The position numbers and the translations under genes are program-made. DNA of 64,000 bases. Origin: Sphaerolaimus hirsutus (taxonomy: Eukaryota; Nematoda; Chromadorea; Monhysterida; Sphaerolaimidae). The stretch covers positions 24,529,792 through 24,593,791 of the forward strand of contig OZ038456.1 in assembly GCA_964036195.1 (NCBI GenBank). The letters run 5' to 3'. Of this stretch, positions 20,053 through 35,000 are shown one piece after another. The notes under the pieces are model-generated. The model was not told where the DNA came from, ran no database searches, and worked only from the letters and a program-made list of their open reading frames with translations. Numbering within the stretch: the first letter of the stretch is position 1; each line of letters opens with the position of its first letter.

Positions 20053-23000
20053 GTGAGAAGCACACTTGTGAAGATTACTCTACTTTTCTAAAAGTATTTG
20101 TAAAATACTTATTTACTCACGCTTGAGTACAGAAAATGTAAAATACATTATATTTATCTACCTCAGGTATGAACAAACTTCATGCAACCATGACATGGGA
20201 CCCAACAGAGCTGCACCTGCCTGACAAAGTACTCAGCATATGGGTGAGTTACTGCACTCTACTACTGTCAATAAATTGGGACAAAAAATCCCTCAGGGAC
20301 TTATTTGAGGATATATGGTATATTTTATACCATATTTGCACTCAAAGTTGGTGGCTGTCACAGGGAAGAGTAAATCGCTGACAGCTCGCTGACAGCAAGC
20401 CTGACAACCACTTGTTTATAGTTGTCAGCGAGCTGTCAGCGGTTGGCCGCCTGCTGTCAGCGAGCTGTCAGCGGTTGGCAGCGAGCTGCAGTAGTTTTGA
20501 AAAATGAACAATCTCGCTGTCAGCGAGCTGTCAGCTTACTGAGTATCTTCATGATGTACAATTTGTGAGTGATGTACAATTCATTTTTTGACCCAAAATT
20601 GATCTGAGTAAACAAACAGACAACTCAATGTGATGTTCAAACATGCAGCAAAACATCAAATCACTATTCCTTGATGCAATTCTCTAAATACATTTTTCCC
20701 TTACAATACTTTGTTAGCAACTTGCATTTCTCTTTGTTGGATGCCATCACCTGGCACTTAAGCGGGAATTAGAGCTCGAATCATTTGAATGTGAAATGAT
20801 GTCGTGAAATTAATTACACGAGTGTGGATCATGCTACGGGTCTACAATTTTCTAAGGATAATATATGAATCAATACCTTAATTGTGTCCAATACTGAGTG
20901 TTATCAGCCACAACTAGAGCGAATTGAACAATTCAATTTTTATCATTCCACCTCATCATTTTACGTCAGGGAACAACTTGACATTTCATGGGCAAATCCT
21001 ATATTGTATTCATTTTTCTGTTATATCCTATTTATCGATGCATGTGCTGACATTTTATTGCATTTTCATTTTCTTTTGGGTCAAATGAAGCGTCATGTTA
21101 AACATTTTTGTCAGCGAGCTGTCAGCGAGCTACAAAATAGTTCAGCTGAGTTGTCAGCGAGCTGTCAGCAAGCTGAAAAGTTTTGTCAGCGAGCTGCCCA
21201 TTTTTCTAATGGTTGGCAAGCGAGCTGTCAGCGTTTTACTCTTCCCTGTGTGTTTTTTAATTTATTTTGACAACATTACCTAGTCACTTATTGATTTAAA
21301 AGTCATGTGCAGGGTTGGCAAAATCTCAGAAAAAAATAAAATTAAAATAAAATGGAAATATGACGAATAAAATAAAATTAAATGAAACATGAATCAAATT
21401 AAAATAAAATACAATTTTTATACAATTTTTCTACAATTTTAGTAAAAAGAATTTTACAAAAACCAATCATGGTCACAAACTAAATAAGAAAAGAAAAATA
21501 AATAAAAATAAAATGGAAGATTGAAGAATAAAATTTAAAAAAAAATGGAAAATTGAAGATAAAATGAGAATAAAATACAATTTTGATACAATTACACTAA
21601 AATTTTAGTAAAAAGAATTTTATTAGAAAAGAAGAACCAACCCTAGTCATGTGTAAATTCAATCTGTAAATTAGAGTTGTTTTAATACCAGTATTACTGA
21701 AAGCAAAAATGTATAAAGAATTCCAGATTGAGTAAATGCAGACATATGTGTACGTAATATGTGTTTGTGTTTGTAAATGTGTATTCAGACATTTTGCAAA
21801 TAATTCTAACATTTTTTTCAAATTTTGAATGGATGCTTTCATTCCAATGTGTCTGCAGGTTGGAAGTGCATTCGACGCGCTGGGTAGCAGTTTCCTGACA
21901 ATGGAATCATGGAAAAACAATTCAAACTACATAATCCGATTTGAGTGAGTCTATAGTTTACATATGAAGGGTGTGCTTCTAAAAGTACTGATCTACAAAA
22001 AATCGATTTTGAGATAATCACAATTCAAAGTTTGGAGTTTGCAATTCCCACACATGAGTATTGGGTATGCGTATTTTGAGAATGGGTATCTGGGGTATAT
22101 TGTTGGTTATTGTTATGCATGTTATAGTCTTTGGGTGACACATGTGTAACTAGCTACCATATTACCTCGAATTAACCCTGTCCTTGAATTAACCTCCCCC
22201 TCGAAATACCCCCCTAAAATTTGGCTGAGGAAACAATAAACGGGCCAGACCTATTTCCCACATAAGCCTGTTTCACACAAATGCCTGTTTCGCACACGCA
22301 TGAAGCCTGTGTCACACTAACGCCTGTGTCACACAAAAATGATGCCTGTGCGAAACGGGCCTATGTGCGGAACAGGCGTATGTGCAAAACAGGCGTATGA
22401 TGGGTGTGCGTCGAGCGTGCGACCGGGCACCCCAACTTTACCCCCCCCCAGCACAATTGGTTCCAGGTGGTGCCAGCTGGCTGTATAATGCCCAGACAAT
22501 GCAACATATTGAGTGACGCAATGCGCCAGGGTTTCAGTCTCAAAAGTCATGGAAAATGCCCTGCAAAATGGCAAAATACGTTTTCTGCCGCCCCAGTACA
22601 AATATTCCATCACGCTCGGAAGGGCGAGGCCATCGGGCTGAAACCTTTCTCATGGGCGCGAGCTGACCGGATAGTCACAATAATGTGTCACGGCGTTGAG
22701 GGTGATAAGCACCTGTGCCCGCGAGCATTCTGCTAGCTACCGTAACCCTTTAAATACAAACCCCCACAAAAAGTTTTCACATGACATGTAGAAATCTCTG
22801 TAAATATGATCTCACGCCAATGTCTTTCAATGTTCATGAGCTTAACCTTTGGCAATTAGTAGACTTATTAACTAAATTTTATTGAAAGCTCAACTTAATT
22901 GTTTAATTAATTGTTAAATTAATTATCTCTGATTTTTCATGAGTTCATGTTTATTTGATTATAATTTCATTTGCTCCCCTTATGTGTAAATATGCATTAC

Positions 23001-26000
23001 GCTGCGCTGTTAAGTATTTTAGATTTATATTTTAGTTAAGTGTTTTTATTTAAGTAGGAAGTTGTAGGTAATTATGGAAGTGTTTTGATTGTTTTTCTGT
23101 ACATTTATTGTCACTTAAATTAAGCCCCATGTCGCATGAAGCTAATGTTTGATTTCATTTATTTATATATTCAACTGTTACCGCACATTTTTATTTTTAT
23201 TTTTATTTGTTTACATTGGGATGCAGGGCCCTACCCTTTTGTAGGGGTTCGCCCTTCCCCATATCCTACTCTGGCTGAGGTTGTCAGCCTTACCAACCAT
23301 ATATATTATTCAAGTGTTTTAACAATCTATCTGTCGTGCAAATGGCTCGTCCCAAAAATTAATAACTTGTCTATCTCTTTTCTATGGTTATGACATACAT
23401 TATTTCCCAAAGGGTTTCTGGCCCAGCTGCATGGAAGTGAGCAGGTAGCGTTAGCAATTTTTTTTCTTATAGTCTCTGACCCTCGGCACACATATAGAAT
23501 GTGATGTAGATTGGCCACTACCTTTATATAATTGTTCGAGCATAGGCTACATAGTCTGTGACCACCCCTACCTCGTGTGCGCAAAGCATTCAATCTAGCA
23601 GCAAACCAGTTAAGTTCATTATATTTTACACTTTTAATTTCTAGTGGATTTTCATCATTAGTTCTATATGTTAGAGCAGTTTGGTTGCGTAATATACGAA
23701 GCGTTTCCGCTCTACGCCGTCTATATATATGTGTTTTTATGTCAGTTTTTGTAAGAACAGTTGTATCTATATTTAGATCCAGTGATTTTCTCGCAGTGTC
23801 TCTTAGTTTCCTGGTTGTGTTATCGACACGAAGCTTGCCATTTCCTGACAACAAGCTGTCTGTATCCCAGGCCCTATATAGCCATCGTGTCTTGTCTACT
23901 CGAGACATGTAGTTATCATTTGTTAGCACCAATTGGTAATATTTGTCGGACGGTAGTGTTCCGTCCAGGTCGTGCAGTACTGCTGCACTGCTCGCCTTAC
24001 TTGATAGTCTAGCAATTGTACGGATCGTTTTGATGTATAATTTATCCATTTCTGTTAGCATAGCTTTCGATAAACCAGTGATTTCTAGTCCAAACATACT
24101 GGCTGGCTCGACGTAGGCTTTCCAGGTTATCTTTCCGTTAAAGATCGGTGCTCCCGAGTTTCGAGCAGCAGAAATGGCTAGGCTTGACAGCTGTTTCATT
24201 TTTGTTAATCTGTTCACCTTATGCTCTGAAAATGGATCACGTCCCCTGTTGATTTGAACTCCCAAGTAACGAATGCTCTCAGTTTCATGCAGCAGTGTAG
24301 AGGTTGGATTTTCAGGATCGCCAATATATAAAGGCCAGGTCCTTTTTTTCCGGTTAGATGTTCCCCATCTGAGAACCTCACTTTTGGATGGATTTATAGA
24401 CACACTCCAGGTCCAGGACCATGTGCTGAATGCAGTAAGCAGCGTCTCTAGATCACTGTCTTTACTTGCCAGTAACACTATATCATCTGCAAAGAATAGC
24501 GCCGGTATTTTGTCCTGATTTAATCCACATTTGGCTCCACACCCTGTCTGAATCAGAACGTTTGCCAGATCATGCATGTAGATTGCGTATAGCGTCGGAC
24601 TTAGCGCACAACCTTGGGCAACCCCTTGCGAATATTCCAATACTTCACTCTCACAGCCACCGTAAGTCATTATTGCCTTTGTGCTTGAGTACACTCTGGA
24701 GATTGCATCCACGAGTATCTCCGGTATTCCCATTTTTCTCATTTTTAGCCATAGTTTTTCTCTGTCGACTCTGTCAAAAGCTTTAACTGCATCCACGAAG
24801 CATGTTACAAACTCATTCCCATTTGCCTGAGCATAATTGTAGCATGATTTCAAAATTTGCACATTATCTAGTGTTCTTCTGTTGGGTCTGAAACCACCCT
24901 GCATTTCTGTCAAGGCATTTGTGTCTTCAAGCCATCTAATTAGTCTTTTGTTTATAATTGACATATATACTTTTTTGACATTACAGGACAACCCTAATGT
25001 CCTATAATTTTTCAGGTTGCTTTTATCTCCCTTTTTGTGCAATAGAATCATTCTGCATAGTGTGGCATCAACAGGTATATCTTCACCATGAAGCCAACCA
25101 TTAAATATCTCAAGTATACGTGTCATGTGATCATCATTCAAGAGTTTCAGGTGTTCGTGGAAAACTGATGTAGTCCCACCTGATTTGTTATTTTTTAGTT
25201 CATGAATAGCGATCTCCAGCTCCACCATATTTATATCCATGGTTAACTTCCTTCTTTGTCTATACTCTGTAGGAATAAACTTTATTGTATGTGTATTTAT
25301 TTGTGACATATCTTGTCCCGGGTTTTTGGTCATAACGACTGACCACGCCTTTTCTAGTTCCTGTTTCATACCCAAATCACTTGATACAATTTTGCCCTCA
25401 TCACTGTGAATTGTATGTATGATCTCTCTATCTCCGTGCCTGATGTCATTAACTCGCTTGTAAACTGCATTGATTTCATTTGCCGCACCTTCTTTTGCAA
25501 GTTTGTGTATCTCGTAGTCTTTGCGATTCCTTACATGTTCCTTTTTGAGGGCGACTAGTATCTTTCTTTCCTTATGCAGTTGACTGAATAATGTATCCCT
25601 TTCCAGGATGGAATTTTCGGAATGGGTCATTAGACTCGGACAATTTCTTTTGATCCGTCGTCTCAGTTTAGCTATAATTTTACCTTGTTTGCGTATGCAA
25701 ATAGGTACTTTGGGCTGTGAAGCCTCCCTTGTTTTCACCAATGCAGCTTCTGGAATATCATGTATAACATCATGATATGTATTCATCTTCTTCCTAGATA
25801 TTTTTTTCATGAATTCCATTTCTTCTTTCCGTGATTTTGGGCGCATTACCTTTAAATTACTCTTTTTGGATTCGTAACAATAGTGTAATTTCATCATTAT
25901 AGCATTGTGATCTGATTGGATACTACTGTAATCCCCAACTTCGTCAATAATACCAGTTGACATTAAAGTTGGGTTATTGGATAGGCACAGGTCAATAACC

Positions 26001-29000
26001 GATTGTGCATTTTTTCTTGTAAATGTCCATAACCCCTGCATCTCAGGATTGAGCAGTAGTAGCCCGCTGTTTTGGATAAAATGGCGGATTAGATCACCAT
26101 TTTCATTTATTACAGGATTGTTGTGTGGTATGCCTAACACATCAGATCCGATATGCCCATTGAAGTCCCCCATAATTATGACATCTTCATTGTTCTTAGT
26201 GCATTTATCTGCCGATACTTCTAAGTAGTGTAGTATTGTTTTATTTAGTTCACGTATCTTATTAGATTTTTTGCTCTTTGAGTTGTTTTCCAGATAGACA
26301 ACCATCACATTCAAGTTTTTACGTTTTTCAGGTTTTAAGCTCTTAGCATTCCGCGAGGCACTTATGCTCGGATCATGCATAATTTTTATGCTCAGAACAT
26401 TCTTGTTCACATTGTCATCAATTTTGTTTAATGTGTACCTTATACCTTTGCGGATATATATTGATATACCTCCTGTACCCTCTGTTCCTTTAAATGTGTT
26501 TATTGTTGAGTATCCACCTATTTTGGATACTTCCCCGTTATCAACATGTTGTGTTTCCGTTAGACATAACAGATCAGCCCCTGTTTTAGTAATTGTCTGT
26601 AATAGTGCTGTGCACTGATTGTTCAAACATCGGACATTTTGATATAATAATGTAAGTGTCAGATGTTCAAAAGTAGAATATGCACCTAGTAGTTTACCTC
26701 CAGAGGTTGCCTCTGTGTATGGTGCCAACCAAAGCAACAATAGTATAATCATGCCACCCAACTGTGTTTTGGGCAAATTTCTAATCCTGTATTGAGGTGT
26801 GTATACGTTTTGACTATACATCCACCCCATGTATATCATGAGATATATATTTACATCGAACCGAGACATAGTGTATAAAGTTATGTATACTTTTGCAAAG
26901 TCCACTATGAAAGCAATTGGTAACCGTTCTATGAGAAGTCGTAAATGCTGGATATAGGCCTTTAAAAGATCAATGCCATTGGCAAGGTTACTGGAAATGC
27001 TCCTTGGGTACCTAACCACCAAGTCAAGGGTGTTGGTCATCATCACACCGCCGTACCATCTTCCAGACATTACCCTACATCTTTCCAAATATTGTTGCGA
27101 GTAACCAGTGTAGGTTGATAGTAAATAAGTCATGTGCGCAACGAAGCCGTTATTTTGCCGGAACACGCTGCAATATCTCAGATTGGAAGTGTGCCAACAC
27201 ATCATACGAGTTCTGTACAGGAGATGGTGAAACACGGTTAAGAACGTACGAGCGCGCGGCGCCAATGCGTAGATTTCAGACCATAACTTTTGTTTCAACA
27301 CGTATTCAAGGATAATTTGTTGGCACGCTTCCAGAAAGAACCGTGCACGCATGGTGTAAAGTGACTGAAGCGTATCGATAGCTGTCACTGTTGAGATATC
27401 GTTTTGTATTGATGCGAGAGCTAGTATCTGCACTCGAGATTCATATGAGTACATAAGAATAGAGTAAAATGTTGAAATACATATTAAAGGCATATCATCA
27501 CACTTTCCCAAAAATAAATAGAATAGCAGCCAAAACAGGGCAACATTTTTCACGTCATCGTGTTTGAACATTACGATGCATTCAATTACGCTGCGAAAAT
27601 GCGTTATAAATAGAATCAAAAATGCTGTGATAAATGTGAGTAACTGTAAAACGAGTAGTACCACTGATAAAGAACATGAATTCAAGTAAACCGAACCCAT
27701 ATATCCCATGATGTTTCGAAATACATAATTTTCATTTTCGGTTTCCTTAACAGAACTGGAAGCGTGAAAATTTTCTACTTTTGAGACGTATTTAAATTTT
27801 GATTTCATATCATGATTAATATGGGTTGGGTTCGTTTCACACGTCGAATCGTCAGTATTTGTCAATGCAGCCACCGTTCGAGACATCCACGCATGTCTGT
27901 GTATAGAGAAAGTGGGTTGGCAGTTTGTTATGTATCTATACATTCTTTTCGAGGTTGTAAATATAATTAAAAATAAAAATAAGAATAAAAATATTCCGGC
28001 CCAGAGTATACGCACACTAGTCATTTCGGTGTGTGAGCCGGAGACAATTCTGTCACAGTTCGTTTTTGCATATTTGGTACTTTTTTTAAAAAGACTGTTC
28101 CTTCCCCGAAATGAAGCAAATTTCATTGAATCTTCATACAGTTTCAACATCTTCAACATGTAAACCGTCCCATTCCAGACCCACCTTAGGGTTTTGAGAA
28201 AAATGTCGTGATTGAGTGTTGATCGTTTGATTTCTTCTTTTTCAGCTCCGCGCGGCGCTTCCGTGTTGCCGCAACCTGAGATGTTGTTAATGAATATGAA
28301 GAATGAAATTGATATATCTGTTACATTTTGTTCACACAGATATGTCATTTTATTAATACCCGCTATCTGTTCGTTTGGGATATCTCCGTAAAAACTAATT
28401 TTCAAAATGTTAGGAAGATCATGTATATTTTTGGATTTTTCAAAAAGGTTGAAGGGTTTACTGATGGTATTGAATATGATGACATATACATGTGAACTTT
28501 TCAATATAACACACATGTTTTTTAGGGTTTTTATCAGTAGATACCCTACTACTTTTGTGCCTGTCCGCGAATTGTGGAGACCATCACGTGCGATCATGTT
28601 TGTCATCCCCTCAACTGGGGAATTAAGCCCCATGCTTTCAAATTCTGTCAAACAAAAGCTCATTACCGGCAGAACCATCACTTTTTCATGCCGGGCCTTC
28701 AAGAAGCCGATCAATTGCTGTTCTAAGTCCAGAAAAAAATAGAATAATTCAGCTGCCAGTTCCTCACTCCATATTGAGAAATTGAAATCTGGTAGTGAGG
28801 GGCCTATCACACTGATAATAAGTCTCCCATGCGGTTGCATCTCAAAACTGTTTGAATTTTCGATTTGTGAGATCAAATTGTGCACGGGCATCAGGAAATT
28901 TTCACGTATGCTCACTCCAGACATTAAGGTAGCTGTCGAAAGTTCAACATCGGCACAATCTAGCACTGCTCGAAGTACAATTGCGTCGTAAGAATGCTTC

Positions 29001-32000
29001 ATCCCATTGTATTTAAGTGCAGTACCTTTCAGAGTATATATTGTATGAGCATGGAAACGGAAAATGTAATATTTATGTTGACGAAGATAGATAAACCAGA
29101 CAAAAATTATTTTTACAATTTTGATATTGATATCTTTTTGTTGTAATTTGATCTCATAATCGCATATTTTTCTGTCAGCGGAGGTGAGAACTGAATATGT
29201 GTCCCGAACGCATCTACTATAGTTGTCAGTTAACAGGTGGTATGAACTGCCCAAAAAATGTCTAAATGAGACTGTTTTTACACAAAGTTCACATCTCTGG
29301 AAAGCATTAATAGGAAACGGAGAATCAAGAGATACCCTGATACCGATACAATCCAATCTCTGCCCGCTATATAGCCCACACGTTGAATGCACTTCCAGTT
29401 TCATATTTTCAATTTCAGCGCGGTGCAATAGCTCAGTTTTCAGTGCAACGCTGGTGCTATCACCAGCCAGGTAAAGTGTGAAAAAGTAGTCTATCTGGGG
29501 CATCCTTTCAGGCGGAAAATCATCAATTTCACCAAACATGTCACGCCCATCAGTGGGCCTGTGCCCCATTTGAGGCCCAAAAGGGGGCATGATTTGAAGT
29601 TTCCGCAAAACTGAAATTGGCGCCATGAGCTTGTTTTCAAAAGCTTTATCTCGCATCAGGCGCTGTTCCGGCATTTTTCCCTTTGCGATGGTGCTTTTCA
29701 AAAACTTTGAGACTTTTAATTGAGATTTGCCTGACAAAGCCGTGTAGTCAATGAATTCCGGCGATCGATAGCAAGAAACCTCACGCCGTAAACCCCTGAT
29801 TTCACTCAATCCTTTACGCACCTGTGAAATGATGGGGGCAGTTTGGCAATCTTCCAATCCGACATCGTTAACAGCTGTAACGGCAGTATTACTTGCCTGA
29901 GGCGGTGCGGCACTGTTGAAAGCATCTGTTCGCGCCACCGGTTCCGGTGAATCTGTAATGTCACAATTGTTATAAATGTTATAAGTGTTATAAATGTTTT
30001 TTTTGGATATCTGCCAAGTCATAGAATCAACTAATGTTCCAATCTGTTCCGTGACAGCTATATAAATAACGTTAAAAGTCCCCCCTTTGTCTAACATCAT
30101 CTGTCTGTTGTTTTTAATTATCATTCTAAATACGTAAACATTTTTTAAAAACCGCCCAAAGTAGACATTTTTTAAAAACCGTCCAAAGTTACCAAATTCC
30201 ATTTCTTCGTCAAAAAGAGCCGCATCATCGAATAGATCAGTATTTTCTTCTTCAAAGACTTCCGGCAGCGGCGTCTTCAAGGCCGCTGTTTGAGATTCCG
30301 GTTCCGGTTCGGTTTCGTAGATGTTCTCAGCCACCACGGGAGCCACGTTACTACTGCTGCTCGATGCACCCCCAGTGTTCTTTTGATTCACTGACTGCAT
30401 CAGTTCTGTAATCCGCGCATATAGTGACTGCAGATCGGTTGCACCTGAGTGTGATCGATTAGGTGATGTGTATGTATTATACAACGTTTGATAAAGTTTG
30501 TATGTACATAATGATTTCACAACATTTAGATTTACCAAGTACAATCCATGTTTTTTACAAATAAGTTTATTTAAAATATGTTTTTTTTAAATATTTTTTT
30601 TTTTTTTTAATTTGTTTTTCAAATGGTTTGTAATATTTATAATAATACGTTCTTTCCGTCTAAAGAACCGGGGGATATTGAATAGGAAACCTGATTTAAC
30701 AGCCGACGAAGCTTCAGCCTCCGCGAAAAGGGACTCTGTGACCTCATCAATTGATGCGCTGTCAGCTTGCGCGGGCTCCATGTCACCGTCGAATTTTGTC
30801 GAAGTAAAAGCACTCTGGACGGGCGTTGCCGAGACGCTTCCGCGCCCCCTGAAGCCGCCGAAAGCGTTTCCCCTGCCGAAGCCTCAGCCGCGGGTCGAAT
30901 TGCCTCTCTGATAGAATGTGTTTTGGGGTGGAGCATTCACAGCGGGCATCGCACCTCGAGTGGGACCGCGCCCACGCCCGCGTCCCCTTGTAGCCTGAGT
31001 CATCATGTAATGTGAATCAAATACGATGTTATAGTTGATAGTTGTTCTGGTTGAAACTTTAATAGAAAAAGCGCTGGAAAGATCTTGATTCATCGAAAAT
31101 GATTGTGGTTTTTTTCTATATTTAGACATTCTATACATTTCGTGCTGTACGATTGCACGTGCAAACAGTGTAGATGATTCAGACAAAATTTCCAAAAAAA
31201 GTTTTTTAAAATTTTTGAAAAAATGTTTTTTAAAATTTTTTTTAAAAAACTCGATTTTTAGCACCCCCTGATGTGACGTGAAGTACCATTGTACGTATTC
31301 CGTAGAAAGTGATTTGAGTATAATATTGTCTGTTTTGTTATATCTGAAAGATATAATCGAAAAAAATTTTTTGAAATAGTTTTTTTTAAATTATTTAGTA
31401 ATATAGTTTTAAAGTAGGTTTTTGTAGTTGACAATGACAGTATTTGACTCTCAACTATTACGAGAAGATATTTGTGATTCTGCAAGACATCAAGGAAACG
31501 TACCCTGTTCGGGTTCTGCAGCATCAAAATAACGTTCTTGTTTATCCCATTGGGGTCTGTTATTTTCCAATGGCCAATATTATTGAACTTATCGAAAGTG
31601 CCATATTCCTTAAGCGGCCCCCATTCGCCAGATTTGTCGCGCTTTTGATATGCATATTTGACAGACAGTTTTGAGCGAACTTCCATTAGAGCTTCACCCC
31701 ATAGGTTCATGAATGGGGATTTGTAGTTACGGCCGACCGTCGTGCTCAATGCCGCCTGTGAGTAGTGAGTGTGTAAGAGTAGAACAGTTAGCATCATAAT
31801 CACACAGTTAATTGTACCGACTCTATGAGAATGTTGTTTTATCGATTTCGTATCATTTTCGATACAGTTAGAAATATTTATATTTTTTGAAATATGACAA
31901 ACCCCTGTTTGTGGTGTTTTCGATAAGCATTTTGTCATATTGTAATAGGATCGCATTTTGTGCAAATGTAATTTTGAGAATTTCCTAAACTTTTGCATTT

Positions 32001-35000
32001 TTGATACAGCAGGTAAAAAGTTTGTATCCTTGTAGGTAACCCTCAGTGGTTGTTTATTTAAAATTCTTTTGCCATTTATAAGTTCAAAGTCAGACGGTAT
32101 TCGTGAACGCACCTCCGTTGAAAGTTTATCCGCGCCACAAATCAAAGCGCCGCGCCATCCACTGTTTGGATACGAACCAGTAGCACGGATGAAACGCGGA
32201 TTGTCAATGACGGTGCCATTGTATTTTTCTTTCCCTGTCTGCCAGACCAGCTGTCTGAAAATGTAAATATCGATATGTGCGAGCATCATGCCGAAATTTG
32301 CCCGTAGTAATTCCCAGAAAGATTTGTTATTATTGTGAAATATGTATATCAGAAGTGATTTTACTGGGCATATTGCCACACAGGTTTGAGAGATGTTGTA
32401 CATGACGGCATCTCCCAATGATAGCATAATTGACAGTATAACTGACCGAAGTTGCGGGTTTATCCAAAGTGCACTCGTAATAACTTTCTTGAGCGCTGCA
32501 TATGCTGGGGTTGATTTTGCTTCTTCCAAACTGTCATATAAGGTTTCGTAGGGGTTGCCAGTGCCCACATTGAACCAATTCTGCGCAGCGCTCTCGCCTT
32601 GTGAAACTTCGTATTGCAGGATTCTGTACCAGGCCGGGTTCATTCTGCCAACGAAATCATAATATTTTTGGTCAAAGGTCACGCCATTATGTTTGACAAA
32701 GAACGGCTTGCATGCAAAAACGCCATTTTCCAAATCGGCGTTGCCAGTGGCCTTGGCCTCGGCCTGCGTATTGAGTATTTTTATGTCAATTTGTATATTA
32801 TAAGAGTAGATTTTGTCCATATATGTACACAGCATCTCCACATTTATGTGATATGCATGTTTTTCCACAAGAAATGAGCCCCAGTATAACGTAACTGACT
32901 CACTAACCATCATTAAAGCCAGGGCCATGCACGGATACAACTGGCCATCAAAGTGAACCCCCCATGGGAACATAGGGCTCAACGGGTCTGTAGGATCGTT
33001 AAGCGAAATCACCAGGTCCTGATCAGCCGCCCGCCCTCGGAAATCAACCGGGATTTTCGTATTCGAATTTGACGCGGCGAGACTCGGTGGGGGCTGAGGG
33101 TATTTATGCAAAGAATTTATCATAAATAACGTTTGAAACATGTGTATTAGCTTAGTTAAGCTGATGAAAAACCCCCAATTGAAGAGCGTGTGACGTAGAA
33201 CATCAATGTGTTGAATTTCAAATGAGTTTGCTATTTCGTTCATTCTTTCAATGCAAATTTGTAAATATTCATCGAGGTTGTCGAAATCTTCATTGAATAC
33301 ATAAGCCCAGGTATTTGCAAAACTCACTTTTTCAGTTTTTGGCTTCTTTTTCGTCGGCACAGCATTCAGTTCATCAACGTCCGGCTTACGTTTGGATGAG
33401 CTGGACGCAGTGGTCTTAGCGCTGCCCTTGACTGCAGCGGCGTAGGATCCAATTTTGGTCTCCATTGAATCAATTTTGTCCCGCAACTCAACCAAATTTG
33501 CCACAATTTCGTCTCGTTTGCATTCAGCCTGCGTGACTACGTAGTACAATAACCGTATAGATGTATACAAAAATGTATCAGAGAAGTATCTATCGTCAGA
33601 CATGTGAAGCTTATATCTTTTTAATCTTTTTGACAAGCCGATAATTAAAGCACTGTCCAGATATGCCACATTTTTTCTAATTTTAGTTGTAATTTCCACG
33701 CTATCTGCATGAGCTGTACTCACCGATTTTTCGCGATCAGACAATTTATCGTCGAGGGCTATAGTGTCATCCATCAGCATTGTGATGTCCTTTTCGACAC
33801 TATCGATAGAGCGAAGTAGGCCGTTGATTTCATCTTTCAGAGCGCTTGCCAGGCCTGCCGTAAATATTTCAAACTGCGAAGGGGTATATATATATATAAA
33901 TTTAGATAATTTGCATACCATTCAGTGATGTTCCAGTTATCAACGATTGAGTAAGTTATGGGTTTATCGATTCGGTAAAGTATCGATGCCGTTTCTTTAG
34001 TCTTTTTATTTTTTTGAATTTCCGGTTTTTCTAAATATGGACATATAGCATTTTGTCCATTACGAACAGTCAAATATTGCAGAAAAGATAGCGCGGTAGC
34101 TTCTATTATAAGAGATAAAATATTATTGTTTTCCAACTCTTTGACAACATCTTCTAGATGTAAGATCAACAGAAATTCACTTACCTTTTGACAAAATGCT
34201 GTCGCTTGGTTCAACTCCAATAGGCAATAGTGCAACAAGTTGCCCATAAGAAGCACCGCCCTTGAGCCACAATTATTCGTATCAAAACTTGTGAAACATT
34301 TTTGTATTTCGGACATTACAGTTTCAGGCTCGAATTTGACCTGTCCGACAGTGTAGTGTCTGCCGAGATCCGCCCCCAAGCTATCCCAGTCCGTGTTCAA
34401 TTTCGGCCGATCGCTCGAGGGTGCTGCGAGGTGGGGCATCAATAAAATGAGTAACCCATTTTTGTCGAATTTTAATCTATTCAATTTAATAATTTTTTCG
34501 TAATTTTTGTCATTTTCTTTTTTTGTAATTTTAGAAGTATCATTATCTAGATCTTCACCACATGTCCACCGCACTGTATTGTGAAAGCCCCAAATAGCAG
34601 CTGATATGTAAGTATGCTTACCAATTATATTCGCCATCTCGGACACTTTGAATTCACCATTTTCGTGGGCCACGATTTGCCCCTTTAAATTCATACCACC
34701 TAGTCGCTGGTTTGACGCACATAACGCTGCTAATTTGCGGCGTCTCGCCAGCGCCGATAGCGACTCGGATTCTGTAAAATTGTTTAAGTTTATCGATATG
34801 TTATAGTATATAAAGACTTTAGATAGTATTAGGTATTTTTTGTTTAAAGAAGTACATTTATGCCGTATCACGATAGATGCTGCCGATATGGCCATTGAAA
34901 CAGTGTATACACAATAAGTATTTATCGGAGAAAGGATATCTATGTATCTGTTTATCGATAAACCCGCAGCATCATGCAAACCCAATAATACTAAAATCTC

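Noticed and set aside
23400-30500. A multi-pass membrane polyprotein fused to the LINE enzyme, based on many hydrophobic stretches
   Set aside because: The hydrophobic stretches are AT-rich, start with GT and end with AG in matching phase, and interrupt otherwise sensible protein. Intron read-through explains them better than membrane helices.
31258-31800. Signal peptide before the segment ALSTTVGRNYKSP
   Set aside because: The hydrophobic run ends exactly at CTACTCACAG, a good splice acceptor, so it is probably intron sequence.
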